Counted from the stretch's first letter, positions 1 through 10,274 are shown. The stretch is DNA of 13,161 bases from Emmonsiellopsis sp. PD_33 (GCA_032988165.1 JANTQF010000568.1:1-13161); one strand, 5' to 3'. Notes: generated from the sequence alone by a model not told the origin. Made by a program: numbers and translations.

Positions 1-41
1 AAGATCAAGGCTCGGAAGGCGAGGACGACACGGGGAGTTAA
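1..41 (+). CDS. Possible C-terminal end of a convergent upstream gene (partial)
   Basis: Frame 3 of the plus strand reads DQGSEGEDDTGS and then TAA at 39-41. The acidic Gly/Ser-rich composition is typical of fungal protein C-termini, and a convergent gene would explain the window edge. Only 12 codons are visible and no domain can be recognised. The stop would overlap the tentative VPS13 stop (38-40) on the other strand, so at most one of the two calls may be right. Confidence 0.2.
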   Translation, partial: DQGSEGEDDTGS

Positions 42-60
42 TCGCTCAAATTGTAAGAAG
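38..60 (-). CDS. VPS13: Tentative last coding exon of VPS13
   Basis: Using the acceptor at 61, the phase-1 codon completes as Ala and the protein ends ASYNLSD with TAA at 40-38, for a total of 3,158 residues. Using the GAG acceptor near 87 keeps the same frame and adds DQLPLLQ first. Other acceptors give frames that run off the window. VPS13 proteins usually end a little after the PH-like domain with a short hydrophilic helix, so a short tail fits, but the choice of acceptor cannot be settled from sequence alone. Confidence 0.35.
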
Positions 61-220
61 CTTGTAGTAGAGGGAGCTGGTCTCATGCGGGCGGTCCAGG
101 GTCGGTCAAGTGGAAGATGTCAAGAGATGAGAGGGAGGGAAGGAAGGGGTCGGGCGGGGTAGGAAGGGGAGGCATGGGTGGGCGGAGGGGCGGGGGGGGG
201 GGGAAGGAATCAAAACTCAC
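61..220 (-). other. VPS13 intron 3 (atypical, acceptor uncertain)
   Basis: A strong donor, GTGAGT, follows ...WLYRQIAI in phase 1. Read through, the frame stops after only GEF, at 210. No AG follows the donor until about position 87 on the minus strand, so any spliced form has an intron of at least about 130 bp, over twice the length of introns 1 and 2. Acceptors near 87 (GAG), 82 (CAG), 61 (AAG) and 45 (GAG) are possible; TTGAC branch-like sites lie just upstream of the first. The intron is very pyrimidine-rich, with a run of 12 C (192-203). The listed end uses the AAG at 61. Confidence 0.5.
117..208 (+). repeat. G-rich low-complexity tract with a 12-G run
   Basis: The plus strand carries about ten runs of three or more G, ending in 12 consecutive G at 192-203, separated by short A/C/T spacers. 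This satisfies the simple G-quadruplex pattern several times over. It lies in VPS13 intron 3 (or just past the stop if that intron is not used), on the template strand for VPS13 transcription, so the RNA carries the C-rich complement. The rest of the window has nothing similar. Confidence 0.85.
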
Positions 221-3200
221 CAATAGCAATCTGCCGATACAACCAATTCCTCGCACTCTCATCTTGAACAGGAATAAACGGCCCATTCGCGCCACCCTTC
301 AACGTAATACTCATCCCCGTCCTCTCCTTCGAGATCGTTTGGATATCCGTCAACTTGATATCCCACTCGGCCGTCAACCGTTTCGAGCGAACGAGCATGA
401 TCCGATCATACGTTAACATGATCAGCATGTCCTTGCCCGGGAACTCGAGGTGGGCAAGGTAGTCGTCGTTGAAGTATTTGCCGTCATCGGTGGTTTTCAG
501 CCAGAATTGCCCGAGGGCTTCGCGCTGCGAGTATGGGCGGACGATGCCGTCCATGCCTATGAAGCGGGTGAGGCGGACGCGGTCGAGGCCACCGGAATCG
601 AAGACCGTGGTTGTGTTTCGGACGCCCTCGGCGAGGTCTGGAGCATTTTGTTAGTATTCACCTTTCTTAGATAAGATAGTGGGAGATAACTTACTAGAAG
701 CAAGATCGAAAGCTCCAATCGCAGGTTTTGTTGCAAGGCCCAAAAATCCCTTTCCAACTCCCTTCATGAAACCCTGGAAGCCTTCCTTTTCGGCACCTTC
801 GAGAGGATGGCGGGCCAAGCCACCGATGCCACTTGCCATGCTTTGGGCAAAAGCATTTCCTCCGGATGTAACACCATATAGGGCATGCTTGGGTCGATTT
901 CGAGCTTTGGACATTCGTCGCTGATCTTGGAATTCCTTATCAAGGGTAGCTGCAGCAAGACCTTTAGACAAACTGCCCGTGAATTTTGCCATGCTGTCTG
1001 AAAGGCCAAAAACGGATTTCTTGACAAAACTTGTAGCACCCTTCGCAATCCCAATGCCCAGTTCGTGTGGCCGATCCGTCATAACTAGCCCTTGATACGG
1101 CTCGTAGAAAATGTCTACGACACCCGAACTAACAGTGTTGAACAACCCAACTGGGTTTCCTAAGAAGTCGGCAGAACCAAGGACAACGTGGATTTGGCGG
1201 AGGAACTCTTGGGTATAATGGTTTCTGACGTTGAAGAAGAGGGTTGAAATAGATACTCTGGCGTTTTCCAACATGAGAGCATTTAGCCGGACAGGGGCGT
1301 CGTTGACGTTGCCGATAGACATCGTCATGACATTAACGAAGAACATTAGTGGATTGGACGACTCCATGGTATCCTCCACGTTCACTCGCTCGGTACGGAC
1401 GAAGGAAAGATCCAATTGCATAGGTTGCAAATGCAATACCTCGAAATAGACATCTTTGCCGTGATCCTCCTCTTGAGGTTCGGGAATATCAAGATCCTCA
1501 TCACAGAGTCTCCCTTCCTGCTCCTCGGACCACGAGGCACCAGGAACCTTCACGAAATCCAGCATCGCAAAAATGAAGTCCTCGTCTAGTTCTAGAGTCA
1601 TCTGCTGTAAGAGGAGCGTGGCATACTTGATATACAAAACCCCGTATGAATCATCCTTGACTCGTGTAACCTTAGCGTGGAAAATAGGATGTGCTTCCAT
1701 CTCTTTGCCAGTTTTCGGGACCACACTAGGATAGAGCAGGATGGGGAATATTCCTCCGTAAAGCTGATTGTCCACCTGGATCCATTTTATCGTGGTATCG
1801 ACAGTCTGGTATAGTTTCGACTCGCTAAACTTAAACTCAATATCCCGGAAAGTGAAATAAACCAGTTCTTTCAATTTCTGGTTGATCAGGGATATTCCGA
1901 TACCGCCTAGTCGAAGTTGTGCCTTGAAGGTGACATCGGATTTGATGTCTTTCACCTCGAATCCAGAGGAAATGCTGGATTGTGAGGATAGGACATGCTG
2001 CTGGCGATACATACTCTTGGAAGGCTTGTAATTTGATAGAACAAGAGTTTGCGTTGGGCCATCAGCAGAAATGTTGAGGTCGATGATCTTTGGTGGCCCT
2101 TGTTCCTGGAGTGGTGGTATCTTCATTGGAATTAAGTTACCGATTTCTGCGAGTTTGATATGCCTCTCCTTCCCACGGCATACTAGGATGAGGGATTTGT
2201 TTTTGGAAGCGGGATAGTCCCAGGCGTAGGGCATTATACTTCGAGGGGGCAGGCGATAACGGATCGGGCGCCAGCCAGTATCCCTATCGTCCTCGTCCTC
2301 ATCGATATTAGGATTCTATTGAAAAATATCAGCACTCCAATTTCCAAATTTCGGTAACGATTGTATGTACTTACAGCTTGGAAGAACATAAACTCCGTAT
2401 CACTTTCATTCCGCATGGAAAAGGGCCAATGGAGGGTTTCGCTGGTGATATGGAGGAATATCGTAGCGGCTTCCAGAAGAACCTCTATCCGTATGAGTCT
2501 TTGCCGTTGGTTCGCCTTGGCTAGCTTAACATAGACGGCACCAATATCGGAAATGTTGAAAGGAGACGACCATTGATTGTTTACACCAGGGAAGCATAAG
2601 CAGAGTTGTTTTTCTGGAGCTTGTCGCAGGAAATGGAGCGGCACCAAGTCACCTGCACGGAGGCTGATAACATTTGACGAGCCGGGTTCACGAGCAATCA
2701 GATCTTCGTTTAATTTGTTGTTCAAGATGAATCGCGGGGCGACTGTAACAACTTTCGTAAGTTTGTATTTTCCCTCGCCATCTTCGACAGAAATACCCGC
2801 ATGGTACTCTGATCTCGAGTTCGACGAAGGAAGGATAATCTCAAAGGTACTTCCTATGGCCTCGAAACTTTGTGGCTTACTCCAAGAAGAACCTTCCACC
2901 CGTAGGATTGATCTATTCTTTCGATCACTGGTAGGATAGGAGTACATATACGGGAGCGCCCTGCGTACACCACTCCGTCCATCTGTGCGGATCGCTTGTC
3001 CAGCAGACTTAGTTGACTGGAACATTGTCTTACTCTGCAGGCTAACATCCAGCCCAGTTTTGTTTAAAATCAAGTAAGGGCTGAATATGGAGACTTTGAA
3101 TGCGCCTCCGCTGTCTGGAACTGTGAAGTAATGCAGACCGAGCTTCAATTCCGTTCCACGATCGTCCTGAACTGAAAGGGTGGACTCTCTCCGGAAATCC

Positions 3201-6200
3201 TCTTGGGCATTGCCATTTATTATAGCAAATTCGCAGTGCCTAAAGGCAGTATCTTGCATATCGACGCTGAGGAGTAGCAGATGCGACAGCTCCACAACAT
3301 GGACAGGGCTGATTCCACCTTTCCGTAGGAAGTTCGTCCAATCCTTCCGGGTATTTTTGTCGTAGATACGGTACTTGAAGTCGTAGGGGAGTAGGTTCTG
3401 AATTTCGAGGGGGGCAGAAACACGAATTCGCATATATGGGTACACATTGAGAATGGGATCTTTGGTATCGTACGTCGCGTTAGTTTGGAAGTAGAATGGG
3501 GGCGCTTGTTGGCCGCCATTTTCGCTGTTGCACTTGAGTGTACGCGTTGGCCTTTTCAGCAAGTCCCTCCAGAAGAGCCTTTCGTTTGACCAGTCATAAC
3601 CGAATCCTTGATCAGGTCGCACCACCAAAGAATGCATATATGCCGCTCCGACAGGCGCGGGTCGCGCATCTCCAGGTAGGATCTTCTCAATCTTGAGGAG
3701 ATGGCCATCCTCTGGACTGAAAATACCAAGCTCAACAGGTATTTGCGTCTTGTTTTCCACCAGCAGGGGCGAGCGGAACGTGATATATTTAACATTGTCA
3801 GCGCCCAGCCTAACTTCGACCAGAAGCCGGTGAAGTATCTTCTCCTTCTTTGGCTTCAAGTTGTATAAAGTTTCCCCTTCCCGGATAACAGGGATCCTGC
3901 TAATGGCGTCGAAACCGCTTCCCTCCAGCTTTATGCCTACCATGCCCGCATTGCCTTCTGGAGAGAGGTTCTCTCTCATTACAGTCGCCTCCTCGAATCT
4001 CCAGGGATATTCTTCCCCGTCATTGAGCATCGCCGCAGGTTCATCGCCACTTTTGCCAACGTCTGCCCAAACCCTTAGGTCAAAGCCAGTATAATTCCGC
4101 AATCGGTATGGCGCATCCGCTCCTCGAGGTTTCGATAGGACATCCTCTTCAGTCGACAGGAATTGGAAAGACTTCGACGCTAAAGCAATGGTCGCGGACG
4201 TAACCGTGAGCTCCATATTTTTATGCGAGAATGCTTCAACAGATAAAATATCAGGGCTGATCTCTTTCGACATATGGAACCCAAATTTCCATGGCTCTAT
4301 CAATGGCTCCCAGGCTGACTTTGAAAAGTTGTATACATTGAGGAAGGTATCCAGTGAAGTGTCAGCACTCATGTTAGCAGACCAGTCTCGAACGTCCACG
4401 TTAAATTTCTTCACACTCCAGTCAAGAAGTGGCAGTTCATGCAAATCGCCAATAAGAATGACGCGAATACCATCGATCTGGGCCGTCATTTCTTCCCGTT
4501 TCAAGACTGCTGACTGCTGAACTTTGCCGAGGTTGGCGACCGTGAGATGATGTGAACCAGTACCGACAGCCTGGGCGGGGGTGGGTTTGCCGCTCACAGA
4601 CTTCCGGCGAGAAGACTTTATTGCCTTTTGGTCCTTGATGTTCTTAGGTTCGGAATCACTCAAAGGCTGAACCCTAGATTTCGTCATTTCGGATGCTTTG
4701 TTCATGATTTGGATTGCGAGAAGAATATCTCGAAGGGACAACCGAAGAACCAGAGGGTCAACATGAATGTCGATCCTTGTCATTGAGGAGGCCTTTCCTC
4801 TGGACTGGGTATCCATAGAAAGCTCTATAGCAAAGTCATCCAAAATTCGAAGGCGACTTGTCTCGAACTTGTCCATTCGGCAGAGAAACATGCCGACTTT
4901 AGTCATTTGTAGCGTGGAGGCGTTCTGTTGGGAATAAAGTAGCTGTTTCGTGCCCAGAACTATGGCTTCAGTGTTGGGTATCGTTGGATTAGCCACAAGG
5001 ATTGCCTGGGCATCGACTACATTGACTCTGAAGGACAATGTAATTGAAGATTTGGGGCCGCTGCTTGATGCCGAGGGAGCAGTTTTAACCGGAGTACCAG
5101 GCGAAGGAGGGACAGACTCTGATTCATCAGCCGATTCATCAGAGTCCTCACTCGCCTCGGCTCCTTGATCACTTGCAAACGCTGTGGTTGCAAAGGACTG
5201 AAGGGCGAAAAGATAATCCAATGCGAAGATCACTCTTGGGCTATCAATGGTAAGCATGGCAATAAGGTGCTTGTCGGGGCCTCCAGACATGGACACGCTG
5301 GCCATGAATTGTTGCTGAACATCCGTGTTTATGAGAGACATGATTTTGCGGAAGCGGTTAGTTTCTTTGGTCCGACTATCTCGGATGTTAAACGAATGAA
5401 CGAGTAGTTCAGATTCAAGCGCACCATCACTCAGCATACGGAGTTTGACGTTTGTATTGTTCAGGAAAAACTTGGAAAGGCTTGCTTCATCCAGAGGACC
5501 AACCGGCTCGCCCTCTTTTGCAAGAATTAATTCCAAACCAATCGTTTCCACCTGGAACGCCATGTCAAGCCGTATCCAAGCTTCGGATTCTGATTCAATT
5601 TCGGGGGCTTGAGGTGTTTGTGTTTCAACCATATCTTCACTGGGTCTCGGTGTGCCTCCTCGCGCAGGTTCTATGGTTGTAGCTGGGAGAGCTTCGAGTG
5701 CTTGTGCTTGCTGGAGGTCCTGATCCGGTATAAGTGCAGAGGGTATAGTTTTTGACAGCTCCAGCAAGAATCTAAGTTGTGTTTGCGAAATTCGAAGATT
5801 GATTGGAGACATTGACCCATCAACTTCAACATCCGGTCGAGGCATACCGGGTTGGTGCTCAAGATAAAGGATATTAAAGTCAAGATCGACCTTCTCAATC
5901 ATTTCGAGTTCCTCCCATCGATCCCCTTCATAATAAAAATTGGATGTTAACCGAATGTGGCGCACCCCGGCAGAGATTACATTCACGCTTGGGCTGGCTT
6001 TGGTATCATCAAGTGGGCTGAACTTGTTATTGGCATAGATCTCACCCAAATGCGCAGTTACAAAATCTCGAGGTTTCTCTTCCTCAGTGATCCTAGGGAA
6101 GACAAGAATGGGTGTTTTGACGATAACATCGAAACGCATGAGCGAAGCGTTTTCCTGGATTTGAGTCGCTTGGTTCGCTGCCGCTTGGCGTGCTGCGTTG

Positions 6201-9200
6201 AATATTGCTTGCATCTTTCCAAATTTGACTAAGAAGTTGATAATTTTCCGGTAAGGGTCTTCAATGAAGTTAATCTTGATCGACCCAGATCGCAGGAACA
6301 CTTCGGAGTTATACCCAGGATAATCCTCTGATTCCGGGTCGAATGTCTGGTATTTGAAGTCTGCGAAATCCTCACCTTCAATGCTCATCAGCCTCCGAAC
6401 GGTCGAAATCGGTCCATTTATATCATCGAACAGAGTTAAACTTCCCATCCTAGCTTGTATCTTCATAGATGGACCGACTAAGAAGATGCCAACATCGGCA
6501 GTATTCAAGCTTAGGGTTGCAAGTCTAACGCCATCGTCGTTGAGGATGAGAGCAATGCTCTCCAGTTTCGACTTGATGCGGATTTTGCTTGTCCCGGGTG
6601 GTTTTGAATCATCCTTGGGATCTTTTTGCGCCGTTCCAGCTTGGATTGGTTTCGGTTGGTCGTTATTATTAGGGTTCGTAAAGGTAATGAGAATGAAATC
6701 CAACAGCGTCAGAAGGGTCCTTCTAGTAACAACAAGGGTAATGGTAGATATTGCAAGGTCTAGATTCATCTCTGTCCCATCGTACACGGGCATAAACTCG
6801 GGCGATGCCGGATTTACACGAACGAACCTGAGGTTAAACAAATCTCTATCTTCGTTTGTATCGAATCCTTTGGACGAGATTATCTGTTTAAATTCAGGTG
6901 CCGGAGATTCCTCAATATAATCGTCCACGCTAAGGGAGTTTAGGAGGATTTCTGCAACCATATCGTGGTGCCTGAGGTAGTAGTCTAACTGAAAATGTTT
7001 TGCCACCAACTCGACTAGTAATTTATCAGATCTCTCGTCATAGGGATCGGAACGATAAAGGGAGCCACGAAGTGTATCAACCGTAAATTTGAACTCAAAC
7101 ACCCGTTGATGGATATTAGCGGGTTGTTGAGATTTCTTGTCAGCGGGGGCGTTACGGCCCTCTTCAGAGTCGAAATCAGTCTCGTCGACGGGGATCTCCT
7201 TCTGACTAGTTAGTTGCTGAAGCGAGGAAGACCTCGTGCGTTTATGTGAAGAAGGTGGTTCGTCGCCTTGCCGTGCACTCCCATGCTGTTCCGGGACGCC
7301 TTGGTTTTGCTCGTCCAAACGGGGAATTGCGATGTCAATCAGTCTCATTAGATTTTTGTACTTCATGTCCGACATTGAAGCATGTAGTTCTTGTAGATGG
7401 CCTGAGACTCGGGTGCGCGTAAGTTCCGTGGATTTTGGCGCGATGCACAATTCGAGCATAAAATCCATATTAATTCGGTCGATTATATGGAGGTTTTTTG
7501 AGGCAATACCCGAGCTTAGTTGTGCCTTCGTGGATTCGATTCCAGGTCCAATAAGAACTTGCGTGGAGTCGAGTTTCAGTAGGAATTTATCGTACATTAA
7601 GCTTTCGAGTTGTTTGTAGTCCTCCTCATTGTATTGTTTTTTATGCTTGCCTTGAACATCTTTGATAGTCTCCTTAGACGCCAGTTCGCTACTGACACTA
7701 ACATGGCCAGCATCAATGATCAGACACACAGTGCTTTCCTTGACGATACTTTCCGGAACTATAATGAGCGGCGCTTGTATATCGAGTTGGGCGTTAATCG
7801 TTTTGTGTTCTTCTAGGGCAAATTCTAAACCAGCCCGGGTCTGTTGCCGAATTTCCTCCACGGTAGCACCGGCGGTCTCAAGCAAGGCGCCGATAGACTC
7901 CATATGCCGCTCCGGGGGTCGGAAAAACCTAACGACTTCGACAAACACAGCGGGGTTGTAAATGATTTCGATACTCTTGAGTTTCATTTTAATGGCAGAA
8001 TCTGCGCTTCCATCAAGTGGATTATTTTCTAGCTGGAGATGGAACAGGCTGTCATCCAGGGCAAACGTGTCCTCATTCGGGGAATCGAGACTTTGATCCT
8101 CTATATCGCCTTTCTCTCCATCCTTAGGTTGTAGACGAGAATCCTTGACTCGAATAATTTGGGGGAAGAGGGTCCCCTCGGTAGTCCCATCATATAATCG
8201 AAGGCCTCCGAGATCAATGTCCACCACGAATGAATCTGGTCGCTGTTTTGCCTTTGCCCGGAAATTGTCGAAGACTAGCTTCAACACTTCGTTTGCTTTG
8301 CCTTGCGGATCGCGTTTTAGAGTAAAACTGCCAGTCTTGAGGCTGGAATCGACCTGGAATTTCACAGAGTCTCTTGGAAGATCAACGCTCTCAGCAATAG
8401 CTTTCTTCTCGTCCCAATCAATTGCATCATACAGCTCCTTTTTCTGTTCGTCGGTCATTGTCGTATTTTTCTCCTCTGTTGGCTTGGAACCCCATACCCA
8501 TTCGGTCCAGGTTTGAGACCTAACGGGCTTCTTAACCCCGACGTTTTCTTTTCTCAGCTGGTTTCTGGCGAGAGATCGCCAAAACCTAAGATCCTGATAC
8601 GAGAGCTTTTCTTCCAAACGAGTTAGTTCGGCAGAGTCAGCTGACGAAAGGACTTCGTCTCGTTTTCGCATTTTAAATAGCCTGATATATGCAATTCGAT
8701 CATCTCTTCGTTCTCTGATGTAGTCCCATGTCCAGCGTCGATTTCGCTCGTGAATTTTGCTGAGGATGGAATTTCCAGCGAACTGCAACCAGGCACGGGG
8801 ATCTTCTTTGGGACGGACTTTTGGTTGAAGCTGCTTGTATTCTTGATGCCGAATAAAGTAATGGAATAGATCCACTAGCATCAAAGCATCGCGATACTGG
8901 TCATCATCAAGAACAAATCCAAGTTCCTCAAAAAGGAGTCTGGCCTTGATCCTTGGACGATCTGATCGGCCTGTCTTGTCGATTTCGAGGCCAGCCCGGC
9001 CGCTCACAGGCTTCAACATGAACTGGTTGTTCTCCCCCTCCTCTATGGCAGCTCGGAGTCTGTCCATTAAATCGTCATGACTTAGGCCCATAGCTTCAGC
9101 ATCGCCACCACTTCCTGAGCCGAAAAGCTCAACATCGGTATTCCAATATATCGCCAGGGCTTCAAGAACAGCGAGTTTGTGACTCGTTCCTGAGGTAGAT

Positions 9201-9790
9201 TGTACAAAAGTTGGTTTCCATTCAGAGTCAGTGCTGACAGCGCTGAGTTCCTTGACTGTGATACCCAGGGCGAATGGATGTCCAGGGACGGCGATGGAGT
9301 CTTCGTAGCGGAAATGTACGTTCTTAATCACCACTTGTAGATTGTCGATAATAGCGGTAGTTAAACTTTGGGTAAAGCTCTGGTTTTTCAATTGCTCCTC
9401 CTGGCTCATGCCATCGGCGTTCTGATCTTTTAGTAATTCGGCGCTTTCAAGTTTCTCCATCTTAATGGCATGTTGTCTCCGCCTCTCCTCCTCTGGGTCA
9501 TAAGTCGCATCCTCCTTGGGTGCAGCTAGAAGGAAAACATCCTGGATATCGACCTTCACTGGCTTACCCCTGAGGTTAGACCAGGGAATTGATAAGGTGA
9601 GTTCACCAAGATGGCCCTCGACCACGTTGAGCGGCAGATGGAGTTGGTCAAGCGCTTCTCGTCGCAGTTCGAGGTTTCGAAGTTTCACATCGCCAGACCA
9701 GATCCCGACATTGAGTTGTCCCGCGTCGAAGTTCTTGACATACATGCCCAGAAACCTGTTTAACAGGTTTGCGACTATGCCTTCCAACAT
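221..9790 (-). CDS. VPS13: VPS13, bridge-like lipid-transfer protein (three-exon core of the gene)
   Basis: VPS13 forms a long hydrophobic groove that carries phospholipids between membranes at contact sites (ER, endosome/vacuole, mitochondria, prospore membrane). Coding exons are 9790-2375, 2315-695 and 637-221: 3,151 codons plus one base, the usual size for fungal VPS13. The start MLEGIVANLLNRFLG is the Chorein_N signature (about residues 1-115), and the ATG has A at -3. The repeating-beta-groove body follows. The VAB (SHR-BD) adaptor-binding domain shows six modules, each with its conserved Asn: N1899, N2013, N2132, N2243, N2357 and N2461, spaced about 104-119 residues. Then come the WRPIRYRLPPRS motif across intron 1, the APT1/VPS13_C region (about 2700-2900), the ATG2_C-like motif starting HPLEGAEKEGF (2975-3012), and a C-terminal PH-like domain (about 3040-3150, in exon 3). 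Low-complexity inserts lie near 555-583, 827-894, 1037-1070, 1363-1406, 1542-1580 and 1700-1745. The extreme C-terminus lies beyond intron 3 and is uncertain. Domain assignment is from family knowledge; exon joins restore conserved sequence exactly. Confidence 0.97.
638..694 (-). other. VPS13 intron 2 (57 bp, phase 1)
   Basis: The donor is GTAAGT, the branch site is a perfect TACTAAC, and the acceptor is CTCCAG. Splicing creates an Asn codon and yields AFDLASNLAEGVRNTTTVFD, the conserved linker between the ATG2_C-like motif and the PH-like domain of VPS13. Confidence 0.96.
2316..2374 (-). other. VPS13 intron 1 (59 bp, phase 0)
   Basis: The donor is GTAAGT, the acceptor ends TTTTTCAATAG, and a CTGAT branch-like site lies about 15 nt upstream of the acceptor. 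Splicing joins EFMFFQA to NPNIDEDED and runs into WRPIRYRLPPRS, a conserved VPS13 stretch. Unspliced reading gives a non-conserved tail and a stop at 2234, so the two large open frames are one gene and not two. Confidence 0.95.
9752..9770. repeat. Perfect inverted repeat inside the VPS13 start region
   Basis: Two 9-bp arms, AAACCTGTT and AACAGGTTT (9752-9760 and 9762-9770), flank a single base. It lies 20 nt downstream of the first base of the VPS13 ATG, within codons 7-13 (ANLLNRF). In the mRNA it could fold into a short hairpin after opening the innermost pairs. The encoded residues are themselves conserved chorein residues, so the palindrome may be incidental. Confidence 0.8.
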
Positions 9791-9831
9791 GGTTGCGGTT
9801 GCTGGCCGTCACCCCGGCCAGGGAACGATAT

Positions 9832-9897
9832 TCAGTCAGTTATGCGGCGATGGAAGGGTCGAGTAAGGGAAAGGATCGTCTTAGGATTGAAAAGCAT
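9832..9897 (-). promoter_or_regulatory. Second short upstream ORF before VPS13
   Basis: The ATG at 9897 starts a 21-codon frame (MLFNPKTILSLTRPFHRRIT and one more residue) that ends at TGA 9834-9832, 41 nt before the VPS13 ATG. If the VPS13 transcript starts near 10240, scanning ribosomes would meet this ORF after the first one. No conserved peptide is recognised, so a chance ORF remains possible. Confidence 0.3.
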
Positions 9898-9933
9898 GGG
9901 AGTAAAAAATAGTTTAGGTGAACGGTACAATTC

Positions 9934-10223
9934 CTATAAACAAATTCTGATGTCAGCCTCGCAGGTTATTGCCTGGGTAATAAATAAACGACGGTTTGTT
10001 TCTCCAAGGCACATGTTTTTAATTCGGGCTAAATATCACAGGCGTGCGCAGTTACCCCGCGAGAGAAAAGATCCCGCCATTCACAGCCGGCCAACAAAGT
10101 GTTTGCTGATTCGTGAAAGGAAGGGAATAACTTACGAATTGGATTGCGCAGTTTGCTGGAGGGTCCAAACCTGGGCTGGGGTTTGTTGGAATCTTGCGCA
10201 TTCGACACTGCGGCGGTGCTCAT
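9934..10223 (-). CDS. Possible spliced short ORF in the VPS13 leader (upstream ORF or small gene)
   Basis: The ATG at 10223 (A at -3) opens 29 codons, starting MSTAAVSNAQDSNKPQPRFG and ending SSKLRNPI. A donor GTAAGT then begins at 10135. The best acceptor, ending GATATTTAG, closes a 107-bp intron at 10029, with a GTAACT branch-like site upstream. Splicing continues PRIKNMCLGETNRRLF... and stops at TAG 9936-9934, giving 60 residues. Unspliced, the frame gives 64 residues and stops in the acceptor itself. I do not recognise the peptide. The ORF sits directly upstream of VPS13 on the same strand, so the simplest reading is a spliced 5' leader with an upstream ORF. A separate small gene, or a non-coding leader exon, are alternatives. 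Confidence 0.35.
10029..10135 (-). other. Probable intron in the VPS13 leader (107 bp)
   Basis: The donor GTAAGT at 10135 and the acceptor TTTAG at 10029 match the donors and acceptors of the coding introns in this window. The length equals that of DUF3429 intron 1. Because it is not anchored by a recognised protein, support rests on splice signals alone. Confidence 0.5.
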
Positions 10224-10267
10224 AGTACTAAGGAGTGTGTAGTTGGCACCATTCGCAGCGCGGGGGG

Positions 10268-10274
10268 TTATATG
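10268..10274 (-). promoter_or_regulatory. TATA-like element, minus-strand promoter
   Basis: CATATAA on the minus strand lies about 45 nt upstream of the ATG at 10223. It would place a transcription start near 10240, consistent with a leader that includes the short ORF and intron. Support is by position and motif only. Confidence 0.35.

Noticed and set aside
651..2234. Separate gene encoding a 527-residue protein downstream of VPS13
   Set aside because: A 59-bp intron with good signals joins it to the large open frame and restores the conserved VPS13 sequence across the junction.
6354..6920. 188-codon plus-strand open frame
   Set aside because: It lies wholly antisense to conserved VPS13 exon 1 and has no recognisable domain; the opposite strand explains it.
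7530..7545. tRNA B-box-like word (GATTCGATTCC)
   Set aside because: It lies in VPS13 coding sequence, has no matching A box at the right distance and no cloverleaf.
7236..8516. Several plus-strand open frames of 60-127 codons
   Set aside because: All are antisense shadows of the VPS13 coding sequence; none shows a conserved motif or promoter.
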